Under the pieces are notes generated by a model that saw nothing but the letters and a program-made list of their open reading frames with translations, was not told the origin of the DNA and searched no databases. The translations under genes and the position numbers were made by a program. DNA of 64,000 nucleotides from Pegoplata infirma (taxonomy: Eukaryota > Arthropoda > Insecta > Diptera > Anthomyiidae). The stretch is from contig OY992536.1 in the NCBI GenBank assembly GCA_963921195.1, forward strand, positions 183,652,995 to 183,716,994, written 5' to 3'. Shown one piece after another: positions 51,297 to 61,864 of this stretch (position 1 is its first letter; the number at the start of each line of letters is the position of its first letter).

Positions 51297-51815
51297 CCAG
51301 AGGGAAATAAGATTCTTTCCGAATCAAGAAATTTGCGTTAAAATGGCATCGATTTGTTTTTGCATATTTTGGCGAAAATGCATATTTTTGAATATTTTAA
51401 ATGCATATTTTGTGCATATTTTCCACTTTCAAGTGCATATTTTTGCATATTTTGGCATAAATTAGCAACAACACAAATTGAAATTTATTTCTTTCGAAAA
51501 CTATTTTAAATTTTAAAAATTTATTTGGAAAATAAGAAAAACAATTTTTTTTTTTTGTTTTTAATTTTTTTTATAGATTTTCTTAATGTCTATAAAAATC
51601 TTGCCTATATAAAGTTTTAAATGTTACTAATTGAACCCGGCTTTTTTTTGCTTTTTAAGAAGTTTTTCCTATGAAAACAAGATTTTTATTGCACACATTT
51701 TATTTTTTAGTGCATATTTTAAGGTTTTTTAGTGCATATTTTTAATTTTTTTTACCGCATATTTGAAGGGCATATTTTCGATTTTTTAGTGCATGAAAAT
51801 CTCATCCCAAGTTAT
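51297..51815. mobile_element. Probable hAT-like element with TGCATATTTT repeats
   Basis: The left end CAGAGGGAAATAAGATTC has hAT form. At least ten copies of TGCATATTTT lie in the left part and again at 51660-51800. The right end near ATGAAAATCTCATCCC pairs weakly with the left. No target duplication identified. A piece of the same family is at 55471-55560. Confidence 0.4.
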
Positions 51816-51829
51816 TACTTTTGTTTAAA

Positions 51830-52060
51830 CATTTTATTTCAGAAGAAGTTCGATGGCATTTATAATTCCAGGGGATTAAAAATGTCATATTTTCGGCCCA
51901 ATCCCCATTTGTGGGACTAAAGTAAAAAAGTCGTGATTAAGTCGCGATAAATGTTTACAAGCATTTATATCGAGGGGAAATGTGTCTCCCTACGACCCAC
52001 TCCCCCATATTTTGTATAAAAGATTAAGCACAACCAGTTTTAACAATTCCACTTGTTGAT
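51830..52060 (+). mobile_element. Mini-me-like end fragment
   Basis: TGTCTCCCTACGACCCACTC and TTTGTATAAAAGATTAAGCA, then AATTCCACTTG, match the far ends of other mini-me-like copies (11780-11837, 41990-42060). The front half is absent. Confidence 0.45.
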
Positions 52061-52177
52061 TTTCAAATTAAACTATTTTTAAATTAAAATTCTTAAATTA
52101 AAATTTTTAATTTTTTAAATTTATCTTTTACGAATTTCAGTCGCTCATTTGTGACTGGTGTTTTCAAATGGACTTTA

Positions 52178-53410
52178 CACTAAAAAAAACTGTAATGTTA
52201 GCAAAAAAAGCTTGTAAACCTACATGAAAATTTGCTGATTTTGAACCCACAATTTTTTGGTAGTTAGCAAAAATGTTTTGCCAAAAATTTGTTAACTGAA
52301 ATTTTTTTTATTTCAACTTACAAGGGAAGTCTTGGTTTTATTTTTTAGATCAGAAAAAAGAAAGGGACACGTATTTTTTTAGCGGCCCAAATTCATATTT
52401 AGGGGGTAAAAAGGAGGGGGGAAGACAAGGCCATTTTTTTTTGTCTCCTATATTATGCAAAGAGACCTAGTCATGGTACATACCAAATGAAAGGTCTTTG
52501 GAAAACCTATCTACGTGTCCAAACATGCACAACTTTTTGTCATATTGAGCAAAATACCAAAATTTAACATTTTTGTTAATAAGTCGAAAAATATTAACTT
52601 CTTTGGCACGTTGTTATCACCACGAGATAGGTATTTTTAATACCTTTAATCTGATACCACACACACCTATATTAATTAACAACATATCCAAATTTCATGA
52701 AGATCGGAGGGTGACACCAGGGAGACTTCCCTTGTTAGTTCATACACATTTGAGGACCCCATTGGGTTCGGACCCGATAGTTCCAGATCCCAATGGGCCT
52801 AGACCTAGTTGGTTTCCTTAAAAATCGTCATAGTTTTTTATCCAAAATTTGTGCCCGTTTCGCTCTACCTTGCTTAGTTCTTGAGACACGTGATTTTAGG
52901 GGACCACTGGGGTTTTGAGAAATAAAAAACTCGATAACTTCAAAAATATTACTCGGAGAGCTTTTGGTTATTTTGCGGTCTTGTTCTACGTGTTGATACA
53001 AAAATGCTTCTGGACTTTTTGTTGTGTCGGCAATATTTACCGAGATATGAGCATTTTAAAATTTTTGGGAATGCTAACTTTTTTGGATCCCAAGTTAGGA
53101 CCCATTAGGGTCCACACATGTGAAGAGGACCGGCGATATTATGAACCCGAGAACCAAAAATGGCCTCCATTTTGCTCCATCTGGCTTAGTTTCCGAGATA
53201 GCGCCATTTAAATTTTTTTTTTTTTTTAATTTACAATTTATTTTTGCTAATATTAGCAAAAAAGCTTGTAAAAATTTGGCCAACTCAATTTTAAATTTAG
53301 CAAAAAAAATTAGTTAACATTTTGTTTAAAATTGCTAATGCGCTAAATGGAGTTTACAAGATATTTTTGCTAACATGCTAATCTCAACTAAAAATTTGCT
53401 AAAGGTTAGG
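52178..53410 (+). mobile_element. Family D element carrying a 414-bp MITE
   Basis: The left end TACACTAAAAAAAACTG follows TA at 52176. The element contains GCTGATTTTGAACCCAC, CAAAAATGTTTTGCCAAAAA, CATTTGAGGACCCCATTGGG, GCCCGTTTCGCTCTACC, TACCGAGATATGAGC and GTCCACACATGTGAAGAGGA, and ends in repeats of TTAGCAAAAA. The same order is seen at 7003-7672. The right terminal repeat (TTTTGAGTG-TA in the other copy) is not preserved. No protein. Confidence 0.6.
52321..52734. mobile_element. 414-bp MITE, ends CAAGGGAAGTC, TSD TTA
   Basis: Inverted ends CAAGGGAAGTCTTGG and CCAGGGAGACTTCCCTTG. TTA at 52318-52320 and 52735-52737. The family D copy at 7003-7672 has the uninterrupted CAACTTAGTTCATACACA, proving insertion. 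No ORF with a domain. Confidence 0.85.
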
Positions 53411-53661
53411 ATAAGCTTTAATTATGTATTTTATTTTCTAAAAACTATTTCGTATACAGTGAAATTGAAAAACATGAACGTGACTATTATTCTCCGTTGA
53501 TGCCTCATCGTCAAAAACAACAATAACAAACAGGCTTCATAAATCATTTGGCACTATGCCAATTAAAAAAAAGCAACAACATAAACAGCTTTACAACAAA
53601 AGTGCATAGCAGGCTTGCCATGTTAGCACTTCAGATGCTAAATTTAGATTTCAAATGTTAT
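53411..53661. other. Possibly single-copy spacer
   Basis: No gene. At its end, GCCATGTTAGCACTTCAG to AAATGTTA (53618-53661) is repeated with changes at 54162-54205 beyond the next MITE, an old direct duplication rather than a target duplication. Confidence 0.4.
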
Positions 53662-54142
53662 GAACACACAAAAAATTATTGGCTAAAAATTTTCAATTAA
53701 ATCTATTGATCAACAAAATTTTAATGAGTCAATCAATGTTTTGATTAAAATTTTTGTTATTTTGTTAACATACCAGATTTGTTTTCGCTTTAATTTATTT
53801 GAATAGATTAATTCAAAAATAGTCAAAATAATCAGGTTTTACTTTTTTTATTGTTGTCAACATATTGAAAAGCAAAAAAGAGGATTTTTTTTTGGTAATT
53901 TTGTCATTAGCTTGCAATTCATTTGTTAAATCAATTATTATTTTGATTGACTATAAATAAAAAATTGATCAAATTTTTTATCAAAATCGAAAAAATGTTT
54001 GGTTGAAAAAATTTTCATTCAATCGCCTACAATTTGTTGATGGTATAACAATTTTTTTAATTGGAGAAATTTCAATCAAAAAATTGATTGAATCCGCGTT
54101 TTTGTTGATTGAAATTCGTTTCAAATTTTTTTCTGTTAATGG
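53662..54142 (+). mobile_element. CACACAAAAAATT MITE, copy 2
   Basis: Full-length: starts CACACAAAAAATTATTGG, ends TTCAAATTTTTTTCTGT. The internal order is as in the 38240 copy. No clear short target duplication. No ORF. Confidence 0.7.
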
Positions 54143-54284
54143 ACTTATCATCTAAAATGCCATGTTAGCACCTCGTATGCTAAATTTAGCTTTTAAATGT
54201 TAGAAATCACCTATAGTGATTTCGTCAAAAGAAAGTGTACAGGGAAGATGTAATTCGTAAACACTGTGTATCTTGGACCAAAAA

Positions 54285-54660
54285 AAAATAAAGTATACCA
54301 ATAGTAGACCAAACCGAAGGGTTTTAAAAACTTAGCTCGACCGAAGGGTTTGAAAACTTAGCTAGAGTTTTTTTTTATGGCCCACTGAAGTTTTCAGTTT
54401 TTTTCAAAGGCGTTTTTGAATAAGTCAAAAAAAGTATTAAATCTTAATCTGAGGTAAATAAAAATAAAAAAGATGTCTTTTGTAAAATTTGATTGCGATT
54501 CTTATCTTAGAACATATTAACCCTTTATCTCCCATTTTTAGGGGTCATTTTAGTTTTTTTTTTCAAATATCCTCATAGGACTCCAATAAACGTGCATTCA
54601 AAGGGTTAAAATGTTCTACAAAAATTTTCTGCACAAAATTTTACTAGAGTTTGTCACACT
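54285..54660 (-). repeat. Reverse copy of the 47111-47640 repeat
   Basis: TTATGGCCCACTGAAG, CTTAGAACATATTAACCCTT, TAGGGGTCATTTTAG and CGTGCATTCAAAGGGTTAAA are in reverse order to 47405-47640 and 47027-47200. Confidence 0.6.
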
Positions 54661-55470
54661 TAGAAGTTTATTGCAGTTACTACATGCCGGTCATTTGTGT
54701 AGTAAGTAGTAGTTGCTGTTTTCAACTACAACTTCAGTTGTTTTAGTATGAAAAATCTCAAACAACTATTTTTTGTAGTCGTTTTAAAAAATAAATGCAA
54801 AAAATTACTACATTGTAGTAACAGTTGATTTATGTAGTTATTTTTAGTATATAAAAACTTGTAATTTTCTAGAAATTTTTAGAAAAACGGATGTGATGAA
54901 CGAGTTGGAAATGTCAGATGCAGCAGAAATTATTTCCAAATAATTTTAACCATTCTTGACGTTTAGAAGAAAATTCAGACAATTTGAGTTACAGTAAAAA
55001 CAACTGTAATTTGAAGTAGTTTTTACCGTTTTTTGTAGTAGTTAATCAATAGTTAAAAACAACAACAATTTTTGGTTGCGATTTTATCTTATGGCAACAC
55101 TAGTGCACAGTGTCATCGTCGTTAACAACTAAAAAATAAAAAAAATGCAACAACACCAACCAAAACATGACTTAATGAAATTATATACAATTATGTATAA
55201 ATATTTACGTTTGTTTCTATGTACTAAATCCACAAATAAAATAAAATACTTAAATTATCGCCTTTTTTAGTTGAAAGCCATTTACATGAGTGGTTGCAAG
55301 AGAATGTGCAACAGCAAAAAAAAAAACACATCTGTTGCTTTATTGTAAAGTATATTTAAAAATTTAAATGGGAAATTGGTATTGCTTTTTAATATGAAAA
55401 AGCGAAGTCTTGGAGAGGACTTTCATGAACAGCACAAGCCAAATAAATTTGCCAATCAACGAATTGGCTT
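54661..55470. other. Spacer with diffuse repeats
   Basis: 54670-55080 carries many ACTACA/TAGTAGTT words (TAGTAGTTGCTGTTTTCAAC), possibly an old element with subterminal repeats. From 55100 to 55350 the sequence looks single-copy. No gene. Confidence 0.4.
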
Positions 55471-55560
55471 TAAAATGGCATGGATTCGTTAGTGTATATT
55501 TTAATAAAAATGCATATTTTGATGAAAATGCATATTTTTGCATATTCTGAAATAAATTTA
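55471..55560. repeat. TGCATATTTT repeat fragment
   Basis: TTAAAATGGCATGGATTCGT and AAAATGCATATTTTTGCATA match the 51340-51440 part of the TGCATATTTT element. Confidence 0.5.
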
Positions 55561-56279
55561 GACCTGACTGGTCTAAATTTTTTTCTGAGGTAAATTTTGG
55601 AACCGAAATACTTGCCAGACCGAAATAATTTATTTTTAATTTATAATATAACACAGAAAAATTAAAAAACAAAAAAAAAACAAGTAAGAAAGTTATAGTC
55701 GGTTAAGACCGAACATATGATACCCTACACCAGCGTTTTCGGGAAAATGAGTCCCAAGTCCAAACATGGACCGATTGGATCTGTCTTTTGTTAGAAATTT
55801 ATTTAGTGTACAAAACACACACAGATCAAATTTTAGTGGAATTGGTTTATATTTTTATCAATAGACCGATTTAACTAGGGTTGCCATTCGTACTGTTTTA
55901 AACAGTACATGTACTGTTTTTAATAAAAAGTACTGTTTTATGCACAGCATCTAAAACAGTACGCAAAAGTACTGTTTTTTAAATCGTGTACTGTTTTTGT
56001 ACTGTTTTTTTATACTCATCACCAAAATGTAACATTTTCCGAAAAATGTTTCATATTTGAAGAAATTTTAATTCTATTTTTAAAAAGGAGCTAAATGCAA
56101 TTTAATTTTATAGCACACTCAAAAAGAAAAATTATTTAAAAAGTGAAAAACTTAACTAAATTCAATAATGATTTAGCTCCATTGCCGTGTTTTCCTTCTT
56201 TTTATCTAAATTTTTCTGAAATATAAGAAAAAGTAAAAACTGGAAAATGGGAAAAAATTTATTTTATTGAGTAGATCTC

Positions 56280-56720
56280 ATTTAAAGTTCCGATGCGGGC
56301 AGACCCCATTAGGTTCGGAACCCATGGGTCCAGACTACCTTAGGCCCAGTCCTATTGGGGCTATTAAGGATCGTCATAGATTTTGATTCAACATCTTTGC
56401 CCTTTTAGCTCTACCTTGCTTAGTTTTTAGGATACGGAAATTTAAGGGCCCAAAAGGGTCTTTAGAATCTTAACGGGACAACTAAAAAACTATTACACGG
56501 AGGGATTAAGACGGTCGTGTAAAGAACTACAAAAATGTATTTGGCATTTTTTTGTTTCGGCAATATTTTCTGAGAAATGAGGAACGCCCAAATTTTTAGA
56601 TTCAAATTGAGGAGTCCATACATTGAAAGAGGACCGGAGATTCTTTAGAGATTTTTAGAATCGAAAATTAACACTTTTTTGCTCTTTCTGGCTTAGTTTT
56701 TAAAATTTTTGAAACATTTT
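56280..56720 (+). repeat. Family D-like segment inside the hAT
   Basis: AGACCCCATTAGGTTCGGAA, TTTTAGCTCTACCTTGCTTA, CTTGCTTAGTTTTTAGGATA and TTTGTTTCGGCAATATTTTC keep the order of family D at 52740-53070 but are more diverged. Confidence 0.5.
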
Positions 56721-56755
56721 TTGAAAAAAAATTCCTTAAATTGCATAAAATTTAC

Positions 56756-58018
56756 CATAGGCGTAGATAGCCCTGTCTGGGGGGGGCTTAGCCTCCCCCC
56801 CAGAATAATTTTAGCCCCCCCAACAGAATTTTAATCATTCACAATTTTTTTTTAATAGTTTAATGATTTCATTAATTTTTGCAACAATAAATAATAATAA
56901 TAATATGTAATGAGTCTTTAGGACTCGTTATGATTATTCAATGAGTCTTATAGTGCATTTACACTGGTCCTCTAAGCTAGCTTAAAGTAGATTGTGGCTC
57001 CAATCCAGTTTAAATCTATTAGATTGCCCATACAAATTTATTTTTTTCAATCTAGTAGTTTAGACTCTAATCGGCAAACGCAATCTGGTAAAGTTAGATA
57101 CAACTCTGTATTTCTATTATTTGCATTTTCCAACACTGAAAAACACCGACACAAAGCCTGCCGTTTTGATGACGCCGCCAAGTATGTGTATGCCGCCGTC
57201 ATTGTTATTTGTAAACGCCGTCACTGCCCTTGTTAATCATACGACGACTAATTACCGTCGCTACCTTTGGACGCAGTCACACACATTTATTACAAACTTG
57301 TTGTTATAAATGCCAATCCTAATCTTCTCAAATGTAAAAAATGCCAATGTAAACGGTACAGATTGCAAAGTAGATTAAAATCGCAATTTACTAGATTAGA
57401 AATCCAATGTAAACGCACTATAATAGTTAAGGACTCGTAATGATTATTATATAAGATCTAATAGTTTTTCCCATTGAAAAATAGTCTGAATTATTGAAAA
57501 AAGTTTTTATATGAATCTGATGATTTTGTCAGTAATAAAAACTTTACCGAATCTTAGGGTTTTACCTTCAGGAAAACATTTTAACTTCTTTGATTAAAAA
57601 AAGTTTCTAAATTCTAAGGGGTTTTTTTATAGACAAAAGTTATTGAAAGAAAGAATCTGAGAATTTTGACTAATAATCATCAACTTTTGCAATCATCAGA
57701 ACTTTTTCTTGAAAAAAATCATAGTAATCTAATGATTTTACTATAGGAAAAACATTAAAAATCTTTCATTCTCAAAACATATCTAGGAGTTCTAAATTTC
57801 CGAAAAATCTACAGAATCAAAAATTAAAAAAAAAAAAATATGAATTTTTAACCGCTTTCCGGGGGGCATTCGTTTCTAGGACACCTAGACGCAGATTAAA
57901 GGGAACGCTTCAGGAATAGGTCTGGGTTTTTCTATTAAAAAAAAATACCAAAAAATTAAAAAAAATCTAGGGGGGGCTTTAGCCCCCCCCCCAGAAATGT
58001 TGGCTTCCTACGCCAATG
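56756..58018. mobile_element. 1.26-kb hAT element with G/C-run ends, TSD AAATTTAC
   Basis: Ends CATAGGCGTAGATAGCC and the complement of CATTGGCGTAGGAAGCC, each followed by a run of eight or more G. A perfect 8-bp AAATTTAC lies at 56748-56755 and 58019-58026. It is inserted in the outer hAT. The interior has a tract of GAAAAA...TTCTAAGGG words and a smaller element. No transposase. Confidence 0.9.
56951..57420. mobile_element. 470-bp MITE, ends TAGTGCATTTACA, TA flanks
   Basis: Inverted ends TAGTGCATTTACACTGG and the complement of TAGTGCGTTTACATTGG, continued by pairing of CTCTAAGCTAGCTTAAAGTA with TTTCTAATCTAGTAAATTGC. TA on both sides (56949-56950, 57421-57422). The 80-codon ORF at 56994-57236 has no domain. 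This is the innermost layer of the stack. Confidence 0.75.
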
Positions 58019-59077
58019 AAATTTACTAAACCTGAAAAAAAACTTTATCAATTATAAGACGATAAATGTGATGAACTAATTGTTTGCAAATTATGTCAAA
58101 GAAATTTCAAAAATTTTATTAAATTTTACTAAATTGTGAAAAAAATCCTTTTCCCAAAATTTAGTTAGGCCTTTGTTTGAGTGCAATAATACCGTTTTCG
58201 CGTTTGCTTTTTAAGGTCGTGTTTTAATTAAAACACAGTTTTATGGATTTTTTCATATGTTTTGATAGGAAGATCGGTGTTTTAGTTAAGCGAAAGCATA
58301 AACTACAAAAGCTTTTCAAGTAAGATATCGCGGCAACTAAGTCAAATATTCCAAAAAGTCAATCGCAATTTTTTTCAACACTGATAAAAAAATAGAATAA
58401 ATTTGAGACGGTTTATCTAAAATGTTCCACCGTTTTGTTAACAACCTTTTATGCTCGTTATGGCTGAGATCTCTTTGAAATCAGGGTAAAAGGGCTAATT
58501 TTTTGTAGTTTGATATAAAATAAGACTTTTAAAAAAGTACTGTTTTTATTTGCAATGTACTGTTTTTTGAGACCAAATGTACTGTTATTCCATATTTCAA
58601 ATCTGGTAACCCTAGATTTAACTGAATATCGGTCGAAATTTGTATATGGGGACTAAGTCCAAAAATGGTTCAATTATATTCCAATTTGATTAGGATACTA
58701 AAGTACACGTTTAACGCCTAAAAATAAAATTGTTATCAAATATTTCCATTTTTATGAATTTTGAGGGAATTATGTGAATATCGGGAGGATGGTTTGTATG
58801 GGGGCTACCAGAAGGACTGACCCGAACTCTTTGAAATTTGGAATGGTTATTTGCGCATACAAAATTTGATTACTTGATAAATTTCAAAGCGATATCTATT
58901 ATAATACGGTTATTAGATTCATTTAAGCCGAATCCAAAAGGGGCATTTGTATGGGGGCTAGGTCTTAACATGGACCGATTTTCTCCAATTTCAATAGGCT
59001 TCGTCCTTGGGCCAAAAGATGCTTAAGTTTTAAATTTCAAGGCAATTGATTGAAAATTGCGACCTGTATCATGCACG

Positions 59078-60990
59078 GTGAGCCTCAGCGATGTTTAGGT
59101 TGAACTTTAGTGTCGACGAAAAGTGTAAGCGCAGTTTGATTTCTACAAGATTAAGTGTCACAAAACTGTTAAGCGCGAAATCGTAGCTGCTCGCATTCGC
59201 GAGATAACGTGAAATTAGTGTTTTTGTATTTTTTAAAATTTTGACATTGAAGTTTTTTAATTATTTCAGAAAACTGAGTATACAGTTTTAATTGTACTTA
59301 TTTAAAGGTCACCAAACAGTAAACATCAAAATCCTATCTTCTTTAATTCGCGAGAAATTGCGAAATTAAGTTTTAGCTGTTTTTGTTTTCGTTTTTTATA
59401 TTTAGATAGGTTTCTTTAAAATTTCGTAAAAACATGGTATGCAGTTTTACTTGTGCTTGATCAAAGGTCACACAGCTGTTGACATCGAAATTGAAGGTGT
59501 TAAATTTCGCGAGATATCGCGTAATTATATAATTTTTTTTATTTATTTATATTTTAAAACCGGTTCTTTAGAAATAATAAAAAAAGTGGTACGCAGTTTG
59601 ATTTGAGCATATTGGAAGAAATTAAAACTGCCCACAAAAAAATTATAGCTGCTCACTTTCGCGAGAAATAGCGAAAAACAGCTTTTTGGGGGTATTTCTT
59701 GTTTTGATTAATAAAAGAAGTTTCTTTATTATTGTTGAAAACACGAAATGCAGTTTGATTTGCTATTGATTAAAGGTGATAAGGCTGTTAACATTTAAAT
59801 TCTAGCTGCTCAATTCTTTGAGATATCGCTTTAAAACTCGCTAAACTACTTTTTATTCATTACTTTGTGTTATTTGTGGTCTGTAAAAACATTTACCTCA
59901 ATTAACGGCAAAAATGTGGAATGCACACACAAAAAATTATTGGCTAAAAATTTTCAATTAAATGTATTGATCAACAAAATTTAAATGAGTCAATCAATGT
60001 TTTGATTAAAATTTTTGTAATTTTTTGTTAAAAATTTTCAACATACCAGATTTTTATTCGCTTTAATTTATTTGAATAGATTTATTCAAAAATATACAAA
60101 ATAATCGGGCTTTACTTTTTTTATTGATGGCAACATATTGGAAAGAAAAAAAGATGAATTTTTTGATAATTTTGTCATAAGCTTATAATTCATTTGTTAA
60201 ATCAATCATTATTTTGATTGACTTTAAATAAAAAATTGATCAAATTTTTGATCAAAATCGAAAAAATGTTTGATTGAAAAAATTATCAATCAATCACCTA
60301 CAATTTGATGATTGATATAACAATTTTTTTAATTGGAGGAATTTCAATCAAAAAATTGATTGAATCCGCGTTTTTGTTGATTGAAATTCGTTTAAAATTT
60401 TTTCTGTGCAGTTTGAATTCGAGGTTATTAAAGTTGACAAAACTGCAAGCATAAAAATTATAGATGATCAATTTCCCGAGAAATTGCAGAATTACTGTCC
60501 AAGCTTTTATATCAATTAATTTATTTTTTCTTTAGTGTCTAAAATAAAGGAAAAAAATCAAGAAACGACAATTATATTGTATGCAGTTTGAATTTTATGT
60601 GGTTAAAGGTGGTAAAACTGTCAAATCAATATCTTGACTGCTAATTTACGCGAAAAATATTTTTTTTTTTCAAATTTTTATTTTTATTTTTTAATTTTGC
60701 GATTTCTCGCGAAATTTAGAAGATATGATTTCGATGTTAACTGTTTTGTGACCTGTAAATAAATACAATTAAAACTGCATACTCAGTTTTTGAAGATATT
60801 TAAAAAACTTTACTGTCAAAATGTTAAAATATACAAAACATTAATTTCGCGATATCTCGAGAATGCGAGCAGCTACGATTTAGCTGTTAACAGTTTTGTG
60901 ACATTTAATCAAGTAGAAATCGAACTGCGTTTACACTTTTCGTCGACACTAAAGTTCAACCTAAACATCGCTGAGGCTCACCGTGCGTGC
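59078..60990. mobile_element. 1.9-kb foldback element with internal repeats
   Basis: Perfect ends GCACGGTGAGCCTCAGCGAT (left) and its complement at 60971-60990. The arms continue with ACTTTAGTGTCGACGAAAAG and GCTGCTCGCATTCGCGAGAT. Between the arms a unit of about 170 bases recurs: AAAACTGT(T)AA, AATTATAGCTGCTCAATTTC-like, CGCGAGAAATTGCGAAAT and ATGCAGTTTGATTTG. It sits in family A at CTGTATC(A/G)TGC, whose intact form is at 26073-26095. No ORF. A MITE is nested at 59927. Confidence 0.8.
59927..60410 (+). mobile_element. CACACAAAAAATT MITE, copy 3
   Basis: Starts CACACAAAAAATTATTGG and ends AAATTTTTTCTGTG; GCA (or TGCA) is shared by both flanks. Removing it restores ATGCAGTTTGAATT, a unit of the surrounding foldback element (compare 60591 and 59748). 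Ends are inverted (CACACAAAAAATT / CACAGAAAAAATT). Confidence 0.8.
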
Positions 60991-61092
60991 TTAAACCGAT
61001 AGATGGACAGACGGACGTGCATCGCTAAATCGACTCAAAAAGTAATTCTGAGTCGATCGGTATACTTGAAGATAGGTCTAGGACCAATATTT

Positions 61093-61205
61093 TTTCGATT
61101 TTGATAAAAAATTTGATAAATTTTTTATTTATAGTCAATAAAAATAATGATTAATTTAACGAATGAATTGTAAGCTTATGACAAAATTATCAAAAAATTC
61201 ATCGG
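61093..61205 (-). mobile_element. CACACAAAAAATT MITE, reversed internal fragment
   Basis: TGATAAAAAATTTGATAAAT, ATGATTAATTTAACGAATGA and GTAAGCTTATGACAAAATTA are the reverse of 60160-60265. Both ends are missing. Confidence 0.65.
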
Positions 61206-61864
61206 GTCTGAAATTTATCAGCAAACTTATTTTTGTTGAAGTTGGTAGCGTGCTAGTCTATGAGTGTGAGGGTCGTATGTCGTGGGTCCCACAAGAGACC
61301 TTGGTATGTTTCGCTACAACGTGGCGATCAAATTAAAAATATATATTTTGAAATTAAAAATTTATATATTCAAATTAAAACTTAATATTTTCAAAATAAA
61401 AACAGTTTTATAGAGGGTATTAATTTAGCATTATTTTTTCTTAAAAGTTTATTCAACTACTGATAGTGTTATTCTATTAGTCAATAACTCTAAAATAACT
61501 GACCCTTCATAATATTAAAATAAAATAAACATCGATTGGTACTTATCGTGGTCGTTGACAGATAGATTTAATATGCACTATACAGCATTAATATTCTTAT
61601 TATTAACAAAGGAATGATGGGGTTTTAAATTAATTATAAAAATAAACAACTTAATACTTAGCTTAATAACACTTGACGACAGAATTTTTGGAAACGGGTA
61701 TCAAAACTATACGCAAATTAAAAAAATATATATTTTTGATCTTTCAGATCAGCTATCGCGAAGGAAAGAAAGAAGAAAACTTTATATAAACTTAAAAAAT
61801 TTTAAATACCAGTCCTTAATAACTTATAACAAATTTGGTAACTAAGTAAAACAAAACCTTAAGA
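61206..61864. other. Spacer with a weak tRNA-like segment
   Basis: At 61245-61295, GGTAGCGTGCTAGTC and GTCGTGGGTCCCAC loosely resemble the A and B boxes of a tRNA-derived SINE head, but I could not fit a cloverleaf. The rest (61430-61860) looks single-copy and has no ORF. Confidence 0.25.

Larger units (their letters stand above)
55876..58614. mobile_element. 2.7-kb hAT element, TSD GATTTAAC
   Basis: Ends TAGGGTTGCCATTCG and the complement of TAGGGTTACCAGATT. A perfect 8-bp GATTTAAC lies at 55868-55875 and 58615-58622. Subterminal repeats of GTACTGTTTT occur at both ends. The empty site is present in the family A copy at 45310 (GACGGATTTAACTGAATATC). No transposase frame; the inner part contains a family D-like segment and another hAT. 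Confidence 0.9.
55679..61092 (-). mobile_element. Family A element carrying two separate nested insertions
   Basis: The end ACAAGTAAGAAAGTTATA, hairpin GTCGGTTAAGACCGA and ATGATACCCTACACC open it. Host sequence continues at 58615 (GATTTAACTGAATATCGGTC) after a hAT insertion, runs to about 59077 (TTGCGACCTGTATCAT) and resumes at about 60991 (CTTAAACCGATAGATGG, a GACAGACGGACG tract, CGACTCAAAAAGTAATTCTG) after a foldback element. The far ATACCCT end is lost where a reversed MITE fragment begins. Removing the insertions gives about 770 bp that align with 25894-28410 and 45195-45660. Confidence 0.75.

Noticed and set aside
53662..54205. 44-bp direct repeat (53618 and 54162) as target duplication of the MITE
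   Set aside because: The two copies differ at several positions and do not abut the element on the right; more likely an older duplication.
56994..57236. 80-codon ORF as a gene
   Set aside because: It spans the inner part of a 470-bp MITE and has no recognisable domain.
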